Assembly (NCBI GenBank): GCA_020427985.1 | Contig: JAGQNR010000002.1 | Span: 20,475-77,141, forward strand | From: Candidatus Saccharimonadota bacterium | GTDB taxonomy: Bacteria; Patescibacteriota; Saccharimonadia; Saccharimonadales; UBA4665 | Reading direction: 5' to 3' | DNA length: 56,667 bases | Shown here: positions 51,375 through 56,667 of the stretch, one piece after another | Layout: the number at the start of each line of letters is the position of its first letter | Position numbering within the stretch: position 1 is the first letter of the stretch | Translations under genes and position numbers: made by a program | Notes under the pieces: model-generated | Database searches by the model: none | What the model saw: the letters and a program-made list of their open reading frames with translations, nothing else | Told to the model about the DNA's origin: nothing

Positions 51375-52394
51375 TTACACTTCTGGGATTTCGTCGTCAT
51401 CACTCGCCTTGAGCGGCCGCTTCTTGAGTATCTCATAGCGCTCCCCTGTCAGCGGTGATTCCCAATAATCTTCATTAATGACATTTACAAATGTTGTGAG
51501 GTCTTTGTCGTCCATAATAATAATTTTGCCACCGTCATCGGGCATCAAGTTTAAGTCCATGTCTTCGGCATATTTGAGTGCCTGTTCTTGAGTCACTTTA
51601 CCCACGTCAAGCTTTTGCAGCTTTTTAACCAAAGCTTTTTTTCCCTTTAGTAAAGCCTGTAAGCCAACACCATCCGAGAAGCTCAGCTGATACGCTTCTT
51701 CGATTTCTTTAATCTTTGCCTCGGCAATACTGGCCTCTTTAGCATCGTAACCAAATAAAGTCTTCAGTTTTGACTCATTAAACACGTACAAATCCTGCTC
51801 TAGCACTAGAAGCTGGGGGTCGAGTGGCAAACGTAGTGCCGCCTCGGCATCAAATGGTACAAACTTGTCACTACGTAGCATCCACCCCTGTTTGCCCTTC
51901 ATTACTTGCGATTTTGGAAGTACTTTCGCAATGTAAAATGGCTTACCTATTTCGGTATGGGTCACCCGTGCCAAGACACCTTTCATATGGTTTATATCGT
52001 GCTCATCCTCTTTAAAGACAGCTATCTCACGCTCTTGGGTCTTAAGCCACCCAAGAGTCTCGCGCAGTTTTTCTACTTTAAACACCTGAGTGCGCTGCAA
52101 GACATTTTGTTCGGCTTCAGCTTGCTCAAAACCACGTACTATTAGACCATTGCCAGCTCCGTCAAGTACGTATTCAAGCAGTTGGTCAATAAATATCGGC
52201 TCAAGCTGACCCTTGAGCCCATCAGACATAGCAGTCCGATAAAGAACATAATTTTTGCTAATAAAAAACAGCTCAATTTTTAGCTCGTCCTTGTACTGGA
52301 CAAGGTTATTTGCCCAGGCAAACACATCTGTCTCGTGATAATCGTCGACTTCTTTTTGGAGCGCTGCTTCAGCCGCAAGAATATCTTCGTTCAT
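51375..52394 (-). CDS. DUF4868 (KwaB-like) protein
   Basis: 339 aa from ATG 52394 with AAAGGGGA upstream. The fold pattern (VFAWANNLVQYKDELKIELF, a central strand-rich half, then LYVFNESKLKTLFGYDAK and a helical domain) matches DUF4868, the family of KwaB, a component of the Kiwa phage-defence system. Kiwa normally pairs KwaB with the membrane protein KwaA; no four-helix KwaA-like gene is adjacent. So it may be an orphan defence protein or have another cellular role. It has no membrane segment. The C-terminus is acidic. Confidence 0.7.
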   Translation of the reverse strand: MNEDILAAEAALQKEVDDYHETDVFAWANNLVQYKDELKIELFFISKNYVLYRTAMSDGLKGQLEPIFIDQLLEYVLDGAGNGLIVRGFEQAEAEQNVLQRTQVFKVEKLRETLGWLKTQEREIAVFKEDEHDINHMKGVLARVTHTEIGKPFYIAKVLPKSQVMKGKQGWMLRSDKFVPFDAEAALRLPLDPQLLVLEQDLYVFNESKLKTLFGYDAKEASIAEAKIKEIEEAYQLSFSDGVGLQALLKGKKALVKKLQKLDVGKVTQEQALKYAEDMDLNLMPDDGGKIIIMDDKDLTTFVNVINEDYWESPLTGERYEILKKRPLKASDDDEIPEV

Positions 52395-52433
52395 GGCATA
52401 TCCCCTTTTAAAACTCACTTTATTGTATAGCAA

Positions 52434-52458
52434 AACCAACCAAATTTATTGGTTGGTT
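52434..52458 (-). terminator. Perfect hairpin after the DUF937 gene
   Basis: AACCAACCAA-ATTTA-TTGGTTGGTT, a 10-bp perfect stem, lies 23 bp after the DUF937 stop on the - strand and is followed by TTTTG. The next gene's -10 (TATACA) comes right after it. Confidence 0.6.
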
Positions 52459-52480
52459 GCTGTAAAATTTGCCTCTGGGG

Positions 52481-53053
52481 TCACTTCTTGCCAAAAAGAT
52501 TGGTACCCATACGCAAGATATCATCAATAATACTGCCGTCCTTATTCTGGTCAAGCATACCTGCTACAACATTTTCTATGCCACTACCACCGCTTTTACG
52601 TACGGTATCGGCAACTTCTTCTGAGTTTAAATTTTTATCCTTTTTCAGTTTACCAAGCTGGCCCAGGACAATTGGCGCCAGTGCAATCATTAGGGCAATT
52701 ACCGCTTGTTTATCCAGCCCAGTTTGTTTGCCCACCTTGGTCGCTACCTGGTTCTGTTGACGACCAAAAATGTGATCCAATATTTTGCCGCCATCAGTCT
52801 GTACTGCTCCACTACCGAGTGCGCCCAGAACATCGTTTAGAATTGAACCGTCATGATTTTTACCAAGCGTGGCATCGAGCTTCTCTGCCCCCGCAGCTGT
52901 ATTGGTATTGCTCTTTAAGCCGCCTAGAATTGCATCAACTGCGGATTGGATAGCATCGTCTGATATACTCCCTCCTGAGCCTGCTTGAGTGCCAAGCTTC
53001 TTCTTAGCGGCTGTGGTCAGCTGCTGCATAATCATGCCTTGCAATACTCCCAT
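52481..53053 (-). CDS. DUF937 (YidB-like) protein
   Basis: 190 aa from ATG 53053 (AAGGAG upstream; a GTG two codons earlier is less likely). Helical repeats with glycine turns (LDATLGKNHDGSILNDVLG, ILDHIFGRQQNQVATKVGKQ, MLDQNKDGSIIDDIL) are typical of DUF937. Function is not established; relatives are small cytoplasmic proteins. It lies downstream of the Excalibur gene. Confidence 0.85.
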   Translation of the reverse strand: MGVLQGMIMQQLTTAAKKKLGTQAGSGGSISDDAIQSAVDAILGGLKSNTNTAAGAEKLDATLGKNHDGSILNDVLGALGSGAVQTDGGKILDHIFGRQQNQVATKVGKQTGLDKQAVIALMIALAPIVLGQLGKLKKDKNLNSEEVADTVRKSGGSGIENVVAGMLDQNKDGSIIDDILRMGTNLFGKK

Positions 53054-53084
53054 AGACACTCCTTCGTTTAAACTACCTAAACTA

Positions 53085-53720
53085 TTACTTCTCGCAGGCT
53101 ATACCGTCACTATCGCGATCAAGACGTGGCTCGTATGATGCGTTAGAGCGTTTAATGTTAAACACGCCGGCATCAAATGCCTCTGTACAGTTAGCAAACT
53201 TTCGACCATTACTGTTTTTGCTTTCAGATTGTTGAGCAATCTTCTCCTTAGCGGCTTGGCTGGCAGTGTTAACACTGTCAATCTTACCTACCTGCTCACC
53301 ATTTGGGGCCGTTTGAATTGGAGAATATTTACCGTTCGCATCGATTTGCGCGGGGTTAGTTACTACTAGCCCAGCATACCCTGCCCAGGCAATTGTTAGT
53401 GCAATGAGTGCCTTGGCCCACGGGCTACGTTTGAAACCTTCTGGGTCGTTGACGTACCAAAGTACCATCGCAACGATAGGTATGATAGGTAACACAATAA
53501 TCCATAGGAGCCACCCAACTAGAATACGTCGACTGGTGGTCCAATTTTGATATTTGTTTCGAGTTAAGAAAAACCGGGATAAGATCCAGTTGGCCCCGCG
53601 CAAGAAGAAACCTGGGTGAGCATTTTTGTCCCGTTCGGCCAGTACACGACGGTCGGTTGTTGTGGCGCTGTAATCGGTCGTATCGATCTTGGCCTTATTT
53701 TTCAGTTTATGCTCTGACAT
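53085..53720 (-). CDS. Membrane protein with Excalibur calcium-binding domain
   Basis: 211 aa. A cytoplasmic tail, two membrane helices (about 65-88 and 100-120), a flexible outer linker, and a C-terminal Excalibur domain: FANCTEAFDAGVFNIKRS through LDRDSDGIACEK, with the DxDxDGxxC calcium loop and paired Cys. Excalibur domains sit at bacterial surfaces. In Saccharibacteria such proteins are plausible host-contact factors, but this is inference. Confidence 0.88.
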   Translation of the reverse strand: MSEHKLKNKAKIDTTDYSATTTDRRVLAERDKNAHPGFFLRGANWILSRFFLTRNKYQNWTTSRRILVGWLLWIIVLPIIPIVAMVLWYVNDPEGFKRSPWAKALIALTIAWAGYAGLVVTNPAQIDANGKYSPIQTAPNGEQVGKIDSVNTASQAAKEKIAQQSESKNSNGRKFANCTEAFDAGVFNIKRSNASYEPRLDRDSDGIACEK

Positions 53721-53803
53721 TTCACATTCCTCCCCAGAAAATTATGATAGTTTCACTGTAGCATACAATCAGTGAGTCATACCTAATTTTATGCCCAGCC
53801 CAC

Positions 53804-54319
53804 TTAGACATCCGTTATTCTATTGGTGCTACATCGCAGCTCAGAAATAGTAACTACTCCGTCTGATTGACGGTTGGCAATAATGTCATGCGGGTTCATA
53901 AAATAATCAGTGTTATCTATAATCTTATAGCGAAGCTCAGCCACACCCTGCGGGTCTTGATGTAGTACATGCCCTTCCCATATTTTAAACTCTCTTGAGC
54001 TATGAGGTCGCAACGGATAATCTAGTTCTGTCTTAGCCCCTAGGAGAGTAATACTATCGAGCTCAACTTCAAAGGGAGACTCATTGTGAATATCCGCCCA
54101 AAGCTGTGCATGCTCACCAGACATATGCATGTTGCAGTGCGTCACTCGCACAACGGGATAAATCTTTTTGCCTGACTGTTCTATGTATAGATTATCGGCG
54201 TGTGCTGCAGCCACATGATTATCTGATTCAGGTGATTTTTGAGCCGTCTTATCAACCTCAAAAGCTGGCTTTCCCTGCAGGACACGTTTGAACACCTCCC
54301 AGGCGCCGTTATTTGCCAT
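53804..54319 (-). CDS. Unknown beta-rich protein, 171 aa, coupled to RND transporter
   Basis: The ATG at 54319 overlaps the last 11 bases of the RND gene, so expression is coupled. A short helical start is followed by a beta-sandwich-like body (VVRVTHCNMHMSG, then AQLWADIHNESPFEVELDSI, then EFKIWEGHVLH). It has no signal peptide or membrane segment. No family is recognised. Its position suggests a soluble accessory to the transporter. Confidence 0.6.
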   Translation of the reverse strand: MANNGAWEVFKRVLQGKPAFEVDKTAQKSPESDNHVAAAHADNLYIEQSGKKIYPVVRVTHCNMHMSGEHAQLWADIHNESPFEVELDSITLLGAKTELDYPLRPHSSREFKIWEGHVLHQDPQGVAELRYKIIDNTDYFMNPHDIIANRQSDGVVTISELRCSTNRITDV

Positions 54320-56667
54320 GACTCCTCAACCTATGCCAACTGCGTCGTGTTATGCCTCTCAGGTATTCACCGACAAGATAGAAGTACGGGAAGACAGTAA
54401 TTACCAAGAAGGTGCTGCTTAGAAGTCCACACATCAGCACTACTGCTAGCCCCTGCCAAAAGGGACTGCTCATGGCAAGCGGCACTAGCGAAACAACTGC
54501 TGTCAAGCTTGTTGCAATAAGTGGTCGAAAACGTTCGGCCACTGCTTCATGAGCCGCATCAACTGGGTTCATTCCAGCTCGTCTTGCCTGATTGGCATAG
54601 TCAGTCAAAAGTATTGTGTTCTTAATACTGAGCCCAATTAAGGCAAAGAATCCAAGCATTGCAAAGAAGCTGAATGGATTATCACTTAGCCACAGACCAA
54701 GTGTTACGCCAAAAAGACTGAAAGGGATAGCCATAAATATTAACAGCGGCTGCAATAAGCTGCGGAATTGCACAGCAAGCAACACATAAATAGCTAGTAG
54801 TAGCGCTGGAAAGGCTAGCACCATTGTTTTAAAGCTATCCTGGTTCTCTGCTTCTTGGCCTAAATCAAACTGGAGCGCATCCTTGGCAAGACCATATGAA
54901 GCGATTTTTTTGGCATTGAACTGTTTCTTAATGGCGTCTTGGGTAAGCACAATCAATGCACTGGTATCGGTGTCCTCAAATGCTGCCGTGGTTGCGACAT
55001 ATGATTTACCGTCTGCACGTTGATAGTTTTTATTATCTTCAGCCGTAACCGAGGCAAATCGAATCACACTGCCATCGACACGTTTGATAGGGTTATTCTG
55101 TAAATACTGTGCGATGTCTTTGGCAAGCAGTACAGCACCAGGGCGGTTGTCATCAGCAGCTATCTGCACCTCAACCCCAGCCGGTGGCGGCCCAACGTCA
55201 GATACACTTGTCGTAACAGCAGCCTGATTAAACTGCTCGAATGCCTTATCAACTTTTTGTTTTAGTTCAACTGAGGTAATTTTGCGATCTTTGTAATCTG
55301 TTAAGTCAATGTACATCGAAGCGCTCTGCGCATTGGCCGAGCCGTAGTACGAGCTTTTAACAAAACTATCTCCGATTTCGCGTGACAATATTTTGTTAGC
55401 CTTATCGGTGATTTTTTGCGCACCAGCTAAGTCCGTTCCAGCCGGAAACCGCATCATTACTGACATAATATTTGAATCTTTTGAAGATGGAAAAATATTA
55501 AATTTCACCTTCGACCCAATGCTACCGGCCGCACCAATAAACGCTATACTAATAAGCAAGGCAGCGGTACACACCAGTGCCAGTTTTTTGCGGCTATGTT
55601 GGGCCCACAGCATTGGGGCCGATACAAAGCGAGCAACCTTTGCCTCGTAGGCTGCTGCCAGTTCAGCTTTGGTATGTGATCCTAACTGCCCTTTACCAAG
55701 GAGTATGTAACGAGCCAAAAATGGAATAATAACGAGCGCAACTAACAGGCTCACAAGTAGTGCCGAGATAATCGTTACAGGTATCGCTTTAATAAAATCA
55801 CCCATTACACCACCAACAAACAGTAGTGGAGCAAAACTCAGTGCAGCAGTTGAAGTTGCGGCTATCATAGCACCTCCAACCTTTTTCACAGCAGTTGAAA
55901 CTATCTTTTGTCGATTTGTATTTTTACGGCGCTGCGCATCAAGCGCCTCTACCATAATGATAGTATCGTCAACAATAAGACTCAGACCAAGAATGAGGCT
56001 AAAGAGTGTAATTGTATTAAGCGTGTAGCCAATTACCTGCAAGACACCCAGAGTAACCGCAATCACGCTTACCATAGACAAGACAGTTATGAGCGAAGCT
56101 CGAACCGCAATCACCACGGCGGCAATCACAAGCACGGCAAGCAAACCCTCTAGTAGTGATTTTTGAAGCTCACTAATCTGTTGTCGAATGCCTGGACCAT
56201 AACTAGCTGTCAACAATGTCTTGTATCTCCCGTCGTTGCTAGTGTTGTAGGCATCAACTAGTTTTTGAACATCGGCGTCAAAAGCTAATTTATCTGCCCC
56301 CTGGACGGCTTTAAAACCTATTGATACGGCCGGGTCAAATGTTGTTGTACCCCCAACTCGCTGTCCGAGTGTTTCGTAAGATTGCTGAATCGTCACAGAC
56401 GATCCATCAACTGGGTTCTTGGCTTCAGCAAATTGTTCTACAGGGGCAATAGAAGCAATCGTTGGACTTTTTTGCATCGCAAACTTTTTGCTCAACTCAT
56501 GCGCTTTCTTCATAAGAGCTTGCGCCGAAACCATGGTCGCATCTTGACTATACAAAGAAACTACTGCATCATCACCTCGATTGGTATATCCAAACTTTGC
56601 CGGGTCAATCTGTAATTGGGCAGCGCTAGGAAGTATAGCTTTTGCCTGAATCGTTTTTGTTATATCT
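54309..56667 (-). CDS. RND-superfamily transporter, 5' end beyond the window
   Basis: The frame stays open to base 56667, so at least 786 residues are visible and the N-terminus is missing. It contains two sets of membrane helices around large outer loops, a TM4-type motif GLSLIVDDTIIMVEAL (HAE1/AcrB-like, the Asp pair of the proton relay) and a second helix bundle (FFAMLGFFALIGLSIKNTIL). Such pumps use proton flow to export drugs or lipids. With no outer membrane known in this lineage, its path differs from AcrB. It is followed by the 171-aa gene. Confidence 0.88.
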   Translation of the reverse strand, partial: DITKTIQAKAILPSAAQLQIDPAKFGYTNRGDDAVVSLYSQDATMVSAQALMKKAHELSKKFAMQKSPTIASIAPVEQFAEAKNPVDGSSVTIQQSYETLGQRVGGTTTFDPAVSIGFKAVQGADKLAFDADVQKLVDAYNTSNDGRYKTLLTASYGPGIRQQISELQKSLLEGLLAVLVIAAVVIAVRASLITVLSMVSVIAVTLGVLQVIGYTLNTITLFSLILGLSLIVDDTIIMVEALDAQRRKNTNRQKIVSTAVKKVGGAMIAATSTAALSFAPLLFVGGVMGDFIKAIPVTIISALLVSLLVALVIIPFLARYILLGKGQLGSHTKAELAAAYEAKVARFVSAPMLWAQHSRKKLALVCTAALLISIAFIGAAGSIGSKVKFNIFPSSKDSNIMSVMMRFPAGTDLAGAQKITDKANKILSREIGDSFVKSSYYGSANAQSASMYIDLTDYKDRKITSVELKQKVDKAFEQFNQAAVTTSVSDVGPPPAGVEVQIAADDNRPGAVLLAKDIAQYLQNNPIKRVDGSVIRFASVTAEDNKNYQRADGKSYVATTAAFEDTDTSALIVLTQDAIKKQFNAKKIASYGLAKDALQFDLGQEAENQDSFKTMVLAFPALLLAIYVLLAVQFRSLLQPLLIFMAIPFSLFGVTLGLWLSDNPFSFFAMLGFFALIGLSIKNTILLTDYANQARRAGMNPVDAAHEAVAERFRPLIATSLTAVVSLVPLAMSSPFWQGLAVVLMCGLLSSTFLVITVFPYFYLVGEYLRGITRRSWHRLRSHGK

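Overview
The window looks like part of a small, streamlined Candidatus Saccharibacteria (TM7 / Patescibacteria) chromosome. This is an inference from gene content and style: a pared-down division cluster without Mur ligases, a sigma-region-4/HARE-HTH fusion protein, many short Saccharibacteria-like membrane proteins, standard stop codons (TGA ends many genes), and many promoters whose -10 box lies 5-10 nt from the start codon. I could not run a database search, so the lineage call is tentative.

Layout. From 1 to about 35.2 kb most genes are on the + strand. They cover nucleotide sanitation (MTH1-like Nudix), a HAD phosphatase, an NnrD-like protein, a sortase, a PEGA-domain protein, an archaemetzincin-like protease, gltX, a DUF3048 protein, two histidine kinase / response regulator pairs, an SOS-type umuD-umuC cassette, a TrmB-type regulator with a neighbouring three-gene - strand cluster carrying matching operators, rlmH, RsuA/RluB, der, pth, dprA, topA and the sigma4-HARE regulator. 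From 35.9 kb to the end almost everything is on the - strand. This half holds the division / cell wall cluster (mraZ, rsmH, ftsL-like, ftsI, mraY, ftsW, murG, ftsQ in transcription order), small secreted proteins, an MBL hydrolase, a NYN nuclease, a Pif1-like helicase with HRDC domain, a DUF4868 (KwaB-like) protein, DUF937 and Excalibur proteins, and an RND transporter that runs off the right edge.

The two halves converge at 35.2-35.9 kb. In that gene-free stretch, at 35422-35449, there is a dif-like 11-6-11 site whose six central bases equal those of the E. coli dif site. I read this as the chromosome dimer resolution site and replication terminus. Several decayed genes lie near it or along the left arm: a WhiB-like gene with a frameshift, a phosphoribosyltransferase with two in-frame stops, and several broken genes at 28.0-29.4 kb.

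Other non-coding structure: two 8-copy heptamer arrays (TTAACTC) that both point towards the dif-like site; a mosaic family of hairpin-rich intergenic repeats; a 267-bp structured inverted-repeat element between mraZ and rsmH; a candidate ncRNA with promoter and terminator at 29.45-29.76 kb; GTGGGT boxes inside the predicted mraZ promoter; and three 20-bp near-palindromic operators around the TrmB gene.
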